Part shown: positions 1 through 9,610 of the stretch, piece by piece
Numbering within the stretch: position 1 is the first letter of the stretch
Layout: each line of letters starts with the position of its first letter
DNA from: Gloeophyllum trabeum ATCC 11539
Lineage: Eukaryota; Basidiomycota; Agaricomycetes; Gloeophyllales; Gloeophyllaceae
Direction of reading: 5' to 3'
Assembly: GCF_000344685.1 (NCBI RefSeq)
Contig: NW_006920434.1
Location: forward strand, 29,592 to 57,462
Length of the DNA stretch: 27,871 bases
Notes under the pieces: model-generated
The model's input: only the letters and a program-made list of their open reading frames with translations
The model's database searches: none
What the model was told of the DNA's origin: nothing
Made by a program: the position numbers and the translations under genes

Positions 1-2057
1 TCTCGCAAATGAATGACCCAACATTTCGCTCTGCAGCGTGCAATCATCGCTTCTTCCACTACAGTCAAATCTTTCAAGGCATCAGGAACAGGGCCAAGAA
101 ACGTACGGTTAGCCAAGGAGAGGGCAGGGATATTTCCTTTTAATAGTGCTGTTTTACACTCCTGGCAAAGCATTAAGGATGGTGCCTGATTTTCATGGTT
201 CAGTACACCAGCCTGCTCAAGTAGAGTGTCTTTTAATGGACCATTTTCAAATGGTAGATGTGGAGGTGTGCAACTTGGATCAAGCCACTGAGAACCATTG
301 CTGTCTGGACGTCGTAGGAGGTCCATGTCAATATCGGCTGTGGATAAAATGGTCCGATCTTTGATGCCATAACTTCCTGCACAGCTGGCACACGTGAATT
401 CCATCAAGGCTTCTCGGGAGGTGGCTTGACGAAAAAGGCGCACAATTTTGTCCTTGAGAGACTGCGGGACACACTGAGGCCAATTACGCCGTACATTATC
501 CAACTTTTCCTCAACTTCTTTCTTTTTCGTGACTCTTGTCTGCCTGATATTGATACTCCTATCCATAGATCTTTTCCCTTTTCGCAATGAGCTGATGTAG
601 CGTCGGAGTAGGCGACATAGGTGGCTTAAACTGTCCTCAGATTTGTATTCTATATCGTGAAGTTGTAGAATACGCTCCAGCAGCTTACGTTTTACACGCT
701 TTACGATATGAGATAAGAGTTCTATCTGTAGGGATATTGTCGAGTCATCCGACGAAGAGGAGCACTGCTGGACCACTTCATTGCAGCCAGAATCAGAAAG
801 ATTGGAATGATTAGCACATGCTCCTGAACCAATATGCTCAACAATCCTATTCCGTAGTTCCTCTGATGTGGCACGAGATGGGATTTGAATGTTGTGTGCG
901 GAAGCCAAAGTGACAAGGCGTGCGCGTGGCAAATGTTCAAAGCCATCAAAGATGGAGTCGATGGATAGCTCTTTCTCTGATTGAAGCTGATCAATTCGAG
1001 CCTGTAGTTGACGCATAAGAGAACGTTGAGAGGTCTTCGCATGCGAAGATTCTAATCCGAGTGATGAGCAAATAGCCCGAAGGTGCTCTAATGAAACTTC
1101 ATTTTCTGTGAGGGCTCGTAGCACAGATGCACTTATAGCAATCGATAACATTTGAGCATCGGAGCATGTTCCAGCCAAAGCACAACATCCATTCATAGAG
1201 CATGGTGATTTACTACTACACGGATTGGATAGAACATGCGAGCTACAACAACCATTGAGCAAATGATTCAATAGAGCTTCTCGACACTGCACAGGCGAAA
1301 GTGAGCGCAACAACACACCGTGAGCTGCTAAGATAGGCTCCAGCTTATCTCGGGACCCAAGGATCAGGGAGGAGTTCAATATTGTGTTTGTAGCAATACT
1401 GATATCAGGCAAGCATGAGGAAGATGTTGACGCACTGTCACTGCCAAAGTTGCCGTTAAAACTGCTCTGATCGGGTGCCACAGCATGCGTTCCAGGCGAG
1501 GCACAAGCTAGAGTAAAAAATCAATAACACCTAACAGAAGGCATAGGGGACAAATATCACACCTGCATGGGTACTGTTATCCGCACGTTCATTTGACACC
1601 GCTGATGGAATGCTTTGCGGTGCCAGAACTATAATCAGGTCAATTAAGCATTCATCGCAGCAACGGGTAGATCACGCAACGTACCCCATATATGTCCCGC
1701 CGGCAGTCGATGCAAGTTATCTTCGGACGGGAGTAAATAACCAGCTCCGATGGAGGGACGACACGCATCCAGCCAGTCGCGGCCCAGGACAATGTCGGCG
1801 CGAACATGGGTGTGGACCAGTACAGGGAACGTCGAGTGGAACCAGCCGTTGCACGCGGGTACAACAACAGTACCGTGCATCACAGCGAGAGGAGCCATAG
1901 AGCTGCCAGAAGTCGACCACGTACACGGGAGGTTGTGTTCCTGTATAAAGCCGGCGCGGACACATGAACTATCGATGCTTGAGTCCACCAAGATGGCAGC
2001 CGGGACACCAAAGTACGAGCCGACCAGAGACAGAGAGAACACTGCAGGAGCGCTCAT
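1..2057 (-). CDS. Helitron Rep/helicase protein, N-terminal part, with fused retropepsin-like domain (partial at left edge)
   Basis: Inferred exons: 2057-1685, 1628-1563, 1507-<1. The introns 1684-1629 (56 nt, donor GTACGT, acceptor TTATAG) and 1562-1508 (55 nt, GTGTGA...CTCTAG) both restore one continuous frame without stops, about 648 codons to the window edge. Exon 1 holds a retropepsin-like domain: ILVDSSIDSSCV (active-site region, DSS in place of DSG/DTG) and ADIVLGRDWLDAC. Exon 3 holds three SAP-like helix motifs (about 1350-1250, 1100-1000, 935-820), a cysteine-rich stretch, then a DUF6570-type region from about 405 leftwards with CASC and CQEC pairs and the signature ANRTFLGPVPDALKDLTVVE. 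That signature is, to my knowledge, found just before the Helitron_like_N domain in basidiomycete Helitron proteins that end in a PIF1 helicase. Rep and helicase would lie left of the window. The start at 2057 is the first Met of the protease frame. Splicing of protease to DUF6570 is inference, but both phases fit. Confidence 0.75.
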
Positions 2058-2325
2058 CGCAAGACGCCGTAGACGATCAATACTAGTGAAAGCTACGACG
2101 TTGACTACCAGCGATATACGAAGGAGGGCTTAGCCTGAGAAAACTGACATAAGAGCTTTAGGGCCGGTCAGATCTTTGACCGATCTTGCAAAAATGGCGG
2201 AGAAAGTGCGAACACACTTGGTCGCAAGACCCGCTCCCCAAGGTAGCGGGAATTGATTGCAGGCTGTAGAAGGGCCAGAAAAATTGTGAAAAATGCGGGA
2301 AATCCATAATATATTCAGAGCTCTA

Positions 2326-2651
2326 TAAGATAGGGCCAGTCCATACACGACTACCTTGGTCACACCGTGACAATCACGTGCTTTGCCTATATATGGCAGG
2401 TCAGTGTAAGGAAATCGAGGAGATCATCGATAGAAATCACCACTGTCGAGCTTATTATAATTTCCATGGGTTGAGATCCTCAAATGTTTTTATAGGAACT
2501 GTTTGTATGTACTTTATCTTTGATTCTTATAAAAAACATCTGTGGTTTTCTACCTGTGCCCAAAGTTATAAGACCGACTTCGTGCTTTCCCCGCCAAGTG
2601 TGACAAAAATAGTCACGTGATAGTAGTCGTACATGAGCTGGCCCTATCTTA
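2326..2651. mobile_element. MITE 1, TA-flanked, about 322 bp
   Basis: Bases 2328-2649 are bounded by terminal inverted repeats starting AGATAGGGCCAG on the left and ending CTGGCCCTATCT on the right. Weaker pairing extends about 15 bp further (ACGACTAC on both arms). Each end is flanked by TA, the target-site duplication of Tc1/mariner-type elements. There is no transposase inside; the 80-codon ORF at 2378-2620 is not protein-like. The element is non-autonomous and its parent family is not recognised. It lies upstream of the minus-strand Helitron gene. Confidence 0.7.
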
Positions 2652-4001
2652 GCAAATCAAGGAATATACAAGATGATCCTGAGAGGTCTGGTGAAATTCA
2701 AATAATACTTCAAGAAAGATGTTTCTGTCAGCTCTATGATATACAGTGTAAAATAGGGAGTATCTTATGCCCAGCTCAGGACTTGTAACCAGCCATGCAC
2801 AGCATTGGCCCACTCCCCCCAAGTTTTACATCTGCTCCCCTGATCTCCGAGGCGCAGTCAAGCTTCAGTTCAATGCAGAGTCCTTCGGAGCTCGATATGT
2901 ATACATACACATGTGTCTCCTTTGCTGCACGTCACGAGCTCTTTTCTCGCAGAATTACCCGTTTCTTTAGCCATCTTACCATCTCGGCGCAAAGCTTTAT
3001 TCTGCTATCTACATTTACACTACATGCTCCCTTCAACATTGTCTTTTTCCTTCTTATATTTCTTGGCTTTTTTTCCCAACCTCAGCTCTCCTCGTTAAGT
3101 TTTCTTTGGCACTCTGGACTTCACAATTATTGTGATCTGTCCCTTGCACTCACGCCTTGATCTTTCTTTTTTTGTATACAATGTTTTTTTTGGCGCTCTG
3201 GACTTCTCGATTATCGCGATCAGTTCCTTGCACTCACGCCTTGATCTTTCTTTTTTTTTGTACGCGATGTCTCCTTCCCCTGTATAATGCTTGAAAAAGT
3301 CTGGACTTTGTTTCACCCGCTGTACTAAGTATACGCTCTACACTGCCTTAAATTCAGTCTGTGTCTCGGCCAGCTCACCGGCACTGTTTTGTCTGCCATG
3401 CCCCTGCTCTGCAGGGGTTTCTGCGACCTCAAAATGCATTTTTTTTACCCTACTGCATTTGGCCGATCGCAACCACCGCAGCCACACTATCTTACACTGC
3501 TGCGCTTATGGTTGTCTCAGCCTATAAGAACAGCAGCGTAACATCGACCTCGACCTGGTTGCATGGATCTTTTTTTTTCTATACATTGTCTCCTTCCCCT
3601 GTATAACGCTTGATAGCCGCGTGTCTCCGGCTCTGTTTCGTCTGCCGAGAATGCGTGTGACTTTGCCTGCTGGGCCCGCGCTCTTTCCCACATTGTCACC
3701 GTATGAGTCTCATCCATTTTTCCCTATACTTATTCCCGCCGGTGTTGTGTCTCTCAGACATCGATTAACCACTCTCCAACAGGCCTCGACATTGCATTTT
3801 GCTCTTTCCTCCATGATTGGCAGACTCAGGCTCAGGCAAGGATGATCTCTCTGAAGTCACTCTGGGTCCAGTTTCCCAGACACGAATAAGCTCAACTTTC
3901 ACAGAATATCTGTACTAGCCTCGTGCACGCCTCGTGCATCAGTCTATATCGCTCCAGTTAACTCGCTTGGTACCCTCTCCTAAGCATCGAATCTACTCAC
4001 C
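2652..4001. other. Gene-free T-rich stretch upstream of the 4002 ORF
   Basis: Apart from the tandem repeat listed separately, no coding region is recognised. Short ORFs on both strands have low-complexity Ser/Phe/Leu-rich translations caused by the pyrimidine-rich DNA. The segment could include the promoter of the degraded gene that starts at 4002, but no clear core promoter stands out. Confidence 0.4.
3106..3273. repeat. 84-bp tandem repeat, two copies, plus a partial third copy at 3565-3613
   Basis: Copies 3106-3189 and 3190-3273 share the run from TTGGC-CTCTGGACTT through CCTTGCACTCACGCCTTGA to a long T tract. The second half recurs at 3565-3613 (GATCT, T tract, then GTCTCCTTCCCCTGTATAA). 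Each full copy carries a small palindrome at the same place. The stretch is T-rich and no gene is seen in it. Confidence 0.75.
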
Positions 4002-4680
4002 ATGTCCACCCCCTCCGGAGCCGGTCCTTCTGAGCCGCACGACGTCCCTCCTCTAACGGCGGAAGAAATCGCGAAAGCGCTCTCCGTCTTGCAGCGCCTC
4101 GGGCCCGCGCTGGGGTCCGAAAAGACTAGCTCGGCTCCCCACTGGTGCTCGTCGAGAACCGCACGCTGCGGGGCGTGAAAGAGATGGTCTTCACTCGCGA
4201 GAAACTGAGGTCGCTCGGTGCGTGCTCATCCACACCCGCCACACCGCGCTTCACTCCAGAAATGCGTGTCTCTGCTCGTGACGGAGATGAAGCTGCATGT
4301 ACACGCTTGGCGCGACCTTCGCGCACGGGGGTATCCCCGCGCAAGCCGCGGTGTTGCCCCGAAGCGAAGACTGGGAAGAGGTCTTCGAGAGCGTAGAGAA
4401 GCTCATCATAACAATGGGCGGCAATTTGACGGGGCCAACGATGCGGGAGCTCCGGGGCAAACGAGGAACTCGATAGGGAGTGTAGAGTCACGCAAGCGGA
4501 GGATACCATTGCCGTTGCTATCAGTATTAACAACGATATTAACCAGGGACGTACCTGCTCGGCTGTGAGGTTGTTCGTAACGTGTCCTGTACTCATGCTT
4601 CGGTCACAGATGTCCAGGAAATATTTTTCAGCAATATAAGTATAACACGCGCCTACCCGTCGATGGATGGGAAGGTACGT
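4002..4680 (+). pseudogene. Uncharacterised fungal protein, copy 1 (decayed)
   Basis: An ATG at 4002 opens a protein-like frame containing PLTAEEIAKALSVLQRLGP. The frame is lost near 4136; the expected continuation LVLVENRTLRGVKEMVF then FTREKLRSLG appears in a neighbouring frame at about 4141-4217, followed by a possible GTGCGT donor. A further protein-like block at 4297-4476 (MYTLGATFAHGGIPAQAAV, then DWEEVFESVEKLIITM) ends in TAG. One base off, another block continues (EELDRECRVTQAEDTIAV, about 4463-4620). At least two frameshifts are needed, unless undetected introns bridge them. The family is not recognised. A second copy follows at 5034, which supports this being a real, duplicated coding sequence. 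Exon borders are not resolved. Confidence 0.5.
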
Positions 4681-4985
4681 ATTATCCTGGGGGAGTAAAC
4701 CTCGTCCATCCGCTGGATATCGGTACACGGAGTCTACGCTCGAGCGGTTCATCAGCAGGTACATCTTCAGAGAGCGGAACGCAGTCGTCCACTTTGACAT
4801 GCAATGTCCCCGATGTCGAGCTTGTCGACCGCTGGTCGAGTAGCTCGTCAGCGTCGAGAAAGCCGGATGTTGTTTATAGCGTATATACTTGGGGCACGAC
4901 TTCCTCGATCCGGAGACTGGCCTGGAATCGTCTTTCCATCTCCACTGGTCCCGAATAGGACAGCCGCTGATTGTCGTAGACGGGC
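4590..4985 (-). pseudogene. Possible P-loop NTPase remnant between the two copies
   Basis: On the minus strand near 4970-4950 the frame reads AAVLFGTSGDGKT, fitting the Walker A pattern GxxGxGK[ST]. After an apparent one-base shift, protein-like stretches follow (FQASLRIEEVVPQVYTL; FLDADELLDQ; CVPLSEDVPADEPLERRL), then EKYFLDICDRSMSTG in another frame ahead of a GTACGT donor at about 4553. Stops and frame changes separate the pieces. Similar P-loop proteins, some resembling Crinkler-type NTPases, are multicopy in mushrooms. Identity rests on one short motif and may be chance. Confidence 0.25.
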
Positions 4986-5431
4986 TTATAGCACGAAGGT
5001 ACGAGCTCTCCCGCTCCCTCCTCTCAAACGCAGCCATAGCCACTATCCCTACAGCAAAAGAAATCGGCGACGCGATTTCGGTTCTCCAGCGCCTGGGCTT
5101 GGTTGCGCCGCCACAGCCAGGCGTTGTGGTTGCCGAAGTGACCGAGGTCGGAAAGGCGGGGAAGAGCGTCGCTTTTGGGAGGGAGCAGCTCAAGCGGGAA
5201 GGGTACAAGGTCCGTGAGATCTGTATGTTTGACATGGGCGTAAAGTCCTATGTACTTGTGATAGGTCACGCTCTCCATACTCATACGCGAGTTCGACATC
5301 GAGACGTCCTTTGACAATTCTCAGTATCGACTCGCGGGAATATTCATCGGCAGACCATCTGGGGACAAGCAGAAATATATTCGGATCAGCATCATCGATT
5401 GGAGCGGACTCGGATGGGAAGAGATGATTGA

Positions 5432-6133
5432 TATGTCGGAAATTTCGAAAAAACCTTATCGGAAGTTGTAAGAACTTATCAGGTCCAATAAGGCCATCAG
5501 GCCGTTAATACCCATATTAGGTTCGAAAACATGGAATAACGCGCTACCAGCCTGACGGAGCCTGATCAGCCTGACGCTACCTGATCAGGTCTTATGAGAC
5601 CTTATAGGGTTTCCCACGAATAATAATAAAAATCTCACTTCACTTCCGCCTTCATTGTTCCCCAACTCAGCTGATTTTGTAGTCTCTCTCCTTACATGCA
5701 TTCTATGGCCCAATTATCATCTTAGGTAACGTGAGTGCACTAGTCAGGTTCGAACACAGGGCTGCCAAGTCGACAGAGAATTAGGTCGCACAAGTTAACT
5801 ACTATACTAAATGTGCAATACCAGATGTGAAACAAATCGTGCTATATACCGTCATCTGGTTCCTTCCGTGCGTATGGGGCATATGCAACACCACTTCATT
5901 ATTATAATCCCGCAGTACGAGGGCATCGTAGTAATGCACTGAATTCACAGTTGCATAGTACTTACTTACTTTAGGCGCAAGGTACTAACAACATGTATAT
6001 GAGACCGGAAACACCGTCACATCTTATCGGGCCTGATAAGTCCTGACCAGGATAGAAACCAAACCCTATCAGGCATTATAAGACCATCAGGCTTCATCAG
6101 ACCTGATATGGGTTTTTGGATTTTTCCGACATA
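5432..6133. mobile_element. MITE 2, TA-flanked, 698 bp
   Basis: Bases 5434-6131 start TGTCGGAAATTTCG and end with the imperfect complement (GGATTTTTCCGACA). TA flanks both ends. The inside has many short copies of ATCAGGCC/CTGATAAG-type words in both orientations near each end (5470-5610 and 6010-6115), typical of subterminal transposase-binding repeats. There is no transposase. Removing the element plus one TA restores the reading frame of the interrupted host exon, which supports the boundaries independently. Confidence 0.75.
5736..5817 (-). ncRNA. tRNA-like pseudogene inside MITE 2
   Basis: Read on the minus strand, 5817-5736 begins TGCAC and ends GTGCA (five pairs, acceptor-like). It has an A-box-like TTAGTATAGTAGTTAAC and a B-box-like GTTCGAACC at tRNA spacing. 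The T stem and anticodon stem pair poorly, so this is not a working tRNA. It may be a decayed tRNA or a tRNA-derived SINE head. Confidence 0.4.
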
Positions 6134-6748
6134 ACGTAGAGAGGCTGACGGTGGTAGGCAAAGACTAGCGCTGATCGCTGGAGGGTGGATACGCCACAAT
6201 GGATAGCAATATTGACGACTTGCTATGGACCTTTTGATGCCGTCGAAACTGGGGAAAACCGCCCGTCTTGAATGCAAGTACTGCATGTGTGTACCGTCGA
6301 GCGGCTGTCGGCGGCGATGTGCAGACATTGGCTGTATTCATTAGTTGGGAAATGTCGCACCACCAAATAAAGAAGGTGGCTCGCCTTTTACGGAAGATCA
6401 TAGCTACGGTAAATCCTGCTAGCGTTCACGCACCAACTCTGAACAAGCTCCGCGCTCGTACTCACCAGAATGGGTCCTCGTCCTGAGTCAAGTGGCTGGA
6501 TATACGACTGCACCCCTGTACCGGCCATGCCCATCCCGCGCCGTCTCCCGCGGACGTGACTCGCTGTCTCACCCGCATCCCGTCGGCCTGCACATTTCCC
6601 AACCTTGTGAGAACACTCGCGTCCCTGCCGTAACGCCAACGCCCTCCCGCCCCGGCACCTGACGAGCTAAATCCGCCCCCCCGGGCCGGCGCGCCCATTT
6701 ATGAGCACGCACTCGCGCTCGAGCGGTCCCTCCCACAGGCAATCCACA

Positions 6749-9130
6749 ATGCTCGCACTGCTCCTGCTCACACTAGCCAGCACCGCGCTCGCGCTCTCCG
6801 GCGGCGTCACGACCTCCACCGACAACCTCGGCCGCACCCTCTGCACCGTCAGGGCCATCGGCGGCGGCCAGGACGACGGGCCGAACATCAACGCCGCGTT
6901 CCAGCAGTGCGCGTGCAAGGGCCGCGTCGTGCTCGACGGGTACTACGTCGTCGACACGCTGCTGTACACCGCAGGCCTGGAGGACGTCGAGATCGAGCTC
7001 AGCGGGACGGGTGAGTGCATTCGGTTAGATGTAAGAGTGCGAGGGCTCACGTGACCGCGTGCAGTGCAGTATACGCCGGACATTGCAAAGTGGTCCCCGC
7101 AGAGCTTGTACCTGACCTACCAGAACGCGTAAGTCCCATGCTGCTTTATGGAGTGGTCGCTCCGTGGTAATGATGCCAAACCGCGCAGCACGACGTTCTG
7201 GTTCCTCTCGGGCAACAACATCCACCTGTACGGCGGCGGCACGCTCGACAGCAACGGCCAAGTCTGGTGGGACGCCTTCGCCACGAACCACGTATGCCGC
7301 CGCTCTCTCTCTGCCTATACCGTTTGTGCTCACTTGGCTGGAAATGTAGAATGCAGGCACAGCAGGCGGGTCCTCGCGCAACTTCGCGCGGCCCGTCCCG
7401 CTCACCGTCGGGAACGCGACGAATGTGCTCATCGAGGACCTCACCGAGATCGGGTCGCCCTTCTGGGTACGTACTTCCCCCACTTGCCCCAAGTAGCCGC
7501 TTTATGCTCGCTCACATATGCCCGGTATTAGAATAACGTACGTGCCATCTCCCCTCTCTACATGGTGGAATGTGATATGGATATCCCTTTAGTTCGTCTA
7601 CCAAAGCTCCTATGTGACCTACCGCGGGATCAAGTCAGCCGTCCCTCCCTCCCTCCCCCTCTCCGTCTCCCCACTAACCCGTCCCTCCCGTCTCTTCCCG
7701 CTAACTCCCAGCATCTCCTCCGTCTCCTACTCCGCCAACCCCACCGCGAACTCGGACGGCTGGGATATTTATCGCTCATCCTACGTCACGTGCGTCTTGC
7801 TCTTGCGACTGAGTGATCGAGTGGATGATGCATTGAGTGCAGGATAACGAACTCGACGATCAACAACGACGACGACTGCGTTTGTACGTCCCGCCCCCTC
7901 CCCTCTTTCTTATCAGTAGCTAGATCGCAACTCTGATTCGGCGGCACGTAGCCTTCAAGCCGAACTCGACGAACATCCTCGTGAGCGACCTCTACTGCAA
8001 CGGCTCGCACGGCATCTCGGTGGGGTCGCTGGGCCAGGTGCGCGTCCTCTCGGCCCTCTCCGTTTCCGCGCCCCTCATTTCCTTTCCCTCTGCCCGTTCA
8101 CCTTCCCCCCCCTCTTCCTTACCTCTTACCTCTTACCTCCCTCCGTCCCTCCCGCCGTCTACTTGTCTCTTCTTCCATACATCCCCTGACGCCCCACCCG
8201 CCCCAGTACGCCGGCGAGACGGACATCGTCGCGAACGTCAGCGCGCGCAACATCGTGATGCGCAACGCGCAGAACGGCGCGCGGATCAAGGTGTTCGGGG
8301 GGTCGCCGTACGCCAGTGCGTCTCCGTTCCTCGTATCCCTAGCCATCCCCGTATCCCGGCGGACCGGATTTCCTCTCCGCTTTGATGAATGCTGATTGCG
8401 TGCGGGTGCGCAGACAGCACCGCGGGTGGCGGGACGGGGTACGTCAAGAACATCACGTTCGCCAATTTCCAAGGTCCGTTCACGGTCCCTTCCTCCCTCC
8501 TCGAATTTCCTGAACTTGAACTCAAACATTCGCAGTGGAGAACGTGGACTACCCGATCTACATCAACCAGGTGGGTCCTCACGTCCCGTCCCGTCGCGGT
8601 GGGATGGAAATGCTGACCGGGGGTGAACGTCAACGCGGAACGGGGGTGTAGTGCTACTCGACGGACGCGGCGACGTGCGCGGAGTACCCGAGTACGCTGA
8701 GTATCTCGGACGTGCACTGTACGTCCCCTTCTTACCTCCCATCCAACTCTTTCCCCTCCGCCCCTCGCCCTCGCCCTCTCCCCATCCCTCCCCACCCCCG
8801 TCCCCTCCCCTCCTGTCACCCTCTAACCCCTTCAAACCCCCCTGCACCGTAGACATCAACATCACCGGCACCTCCTCGGGCCGCGAAGGCGCCGTGGTCG
8901 CCGACCTCGAGTGCTCCGCCACCTGCGCGGACATCACCGCGGCCGGCACGTCGCTGGCGAGCCCGAACGGGACGGCGGTGTATACGTGCACGAACATCGC
9001 GAGTGTCGCGCAGGTGCGTGGGTTCTCGCGGGTGCGCTGGCGGGTTGTGCGGGATGGCTGATTGCGTGGTGCGTGGTGGGGGTAGCTGGATTTCGAGTGC
9101 ACGGCCCCGGGGAGTTCTACTGCGGCGTGA
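6749..9130 (+). CDS. Secreted GH28 glycoside hydrolase, probable exo-polygalacturonase
   Basis: The product should hydrolyse alpha-1,4-galacturonic linkages in pectin outside the cell. Inferred exons: 6749-7010, 7065-7128, 7189-7291, 7350-7466, 7532-7537, 7593-7633, 7712-7789, 7843-7883, 7952-8037, 8207-8315, 8414-8473, 8536-8570, 8652-8718, 8853-9013, 9086-9130. They sum to 1275 nt, 424 residues, normal for the family. All phases agree. The Met at 6749 is preferred to the in-frame one at 6701 because it starts directly with a signal peptide ([15 protein letters not shown]). GH28 catalytic motifs are all present: NSDGWD at 211-216, NNDDDC at 231-236 (acids D213, D234, D235), GSHGISVGS at 255-263 (H257) and RIK at 292-294. 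Many N-glycosylation sites (NST, NIT, NVS) fit secretion. The exo rather than endo assignment is inference from overall resemblance. It is convergent with the SH3 gene. Confidence 0.88.
7532..7537 (+). other. Putative 6-nt microexon of the GH28 gene
   Basis: AATAAC at 7532-7537 lies between an acceptor (GGTATTAG) and a strong donor (GTACGT). Using it splits an otherwise 126-nt intron into introns of 65 and 55 nt, the usual size here, and adds Asn-Asn between SPFW and FVYQS. Skipping it is also in frame. Confidence 0.5.
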
Positions 9131-9134
9131 GACT

Positions 9135-9180
9135 GGGAGGGAGGAAGGGAGGAGGGAGAAGAGGGAGAGGAGGGAGGAGA
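9135..9180. repeat. 46-nt uninterrupted purine tract
   Basis: Immediately after the GH28 stop codon the plus strand carries 46 purines in a row with several G3 runs. It lies between two convergent genes. The rest of 9131-9610 shows no coding signal; this is the shared 3' region of both genes. Confidence 0.7.
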
Positions 9181-9610
9181 CGGGCACTGGTGAGTTGTAT
9201 GCATTCGCTCCACGAAGCCGGTGTTTATCGTACGGTTGTTTGTGCTACACGGACTGATGGACGAGTACAGCGTGAATGCGAGTATGTGTATGCGCGTCGG
9301 AGACGGCTTGGAACTATGTACGCGGCCCCGCTCGCGTGCGGGAAAGCTCCAGATGTCAGCGCTACGCCGGATTGTTGCGATATTGTTACAGTATGCTCCA
9401 TTCGCAGCCTGTGTCCTTTACGATATCAACTGGTGGGGTAATTTCGCCGACTATACGCTATTTCGATGTGAAGCGACCGTCGCCCCTGCACGTCATGGCA
9501 CGCTGAGCGGCGAGAAGTTTGGACGGCGCGCGTAATAGAGCGAGATATAAAGTATACAGCAATATGGTAACAAGATACAATACCAAGATTCCAGGAACGG
9601 AGGCCCAACG

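Larger units (their letters stand above)
5034..6168 (+). pseudogene. Uncharacterised fungal protein, copy 2, split by MITE 2
   Basis: After a possible acceptor at 5033, the frame reads TAKEIGDAISVLQRLGLV and then VAFGREQLKREG, matching copy 1 (TAEEIAKALSVLQRLGP, VFTREKLRSLG). An intron ending ACGCGAG near 5291 leads into FDIETSFDNSQYRLAGIFIG and then WSGLGWEEMID, stopping at 5432. There MITE 2 is inserted. Across the element, the sequence at 6132-6168 resumes in frame as NVERLTVVGKD and a stop. WEEMID plus NVERL aligns with WEEVFESVEKL of copy 1, so the gene existed before the insertion. The donor of the intron is ambiguous (5212 or about 5251; both keep phase). The function is unknown. Confidence 0.5.

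Noticed and set aside
722..1042. 106-codon minus-strand ORF
   Set aside because: It is a shadow frame inside exon 3 of the Helitron gene; the neighbouring frame stays open over 1500 nt and carries the family motifs.
3106..3620. Possible CRISPR-like array
   Set aside because: Only two full units plus a fragment, 84-bp period without unique spacers, in a eukaryotic genome.
4126..5235. 369-codon open frame on the minus strand
   Set aside because: It runs antisense to two paralogous plus-strand coding blocks, is Ser/Arg-rich and has no domain pattern. The plus-strand frames are the ones conserved between the two copies.
8038..8206. Pyrimidine-rich ORFs between GH28 exons
   Set aside because: They are intron sequence of the GH28 gene; flanking exon phases fit only if it is removed.
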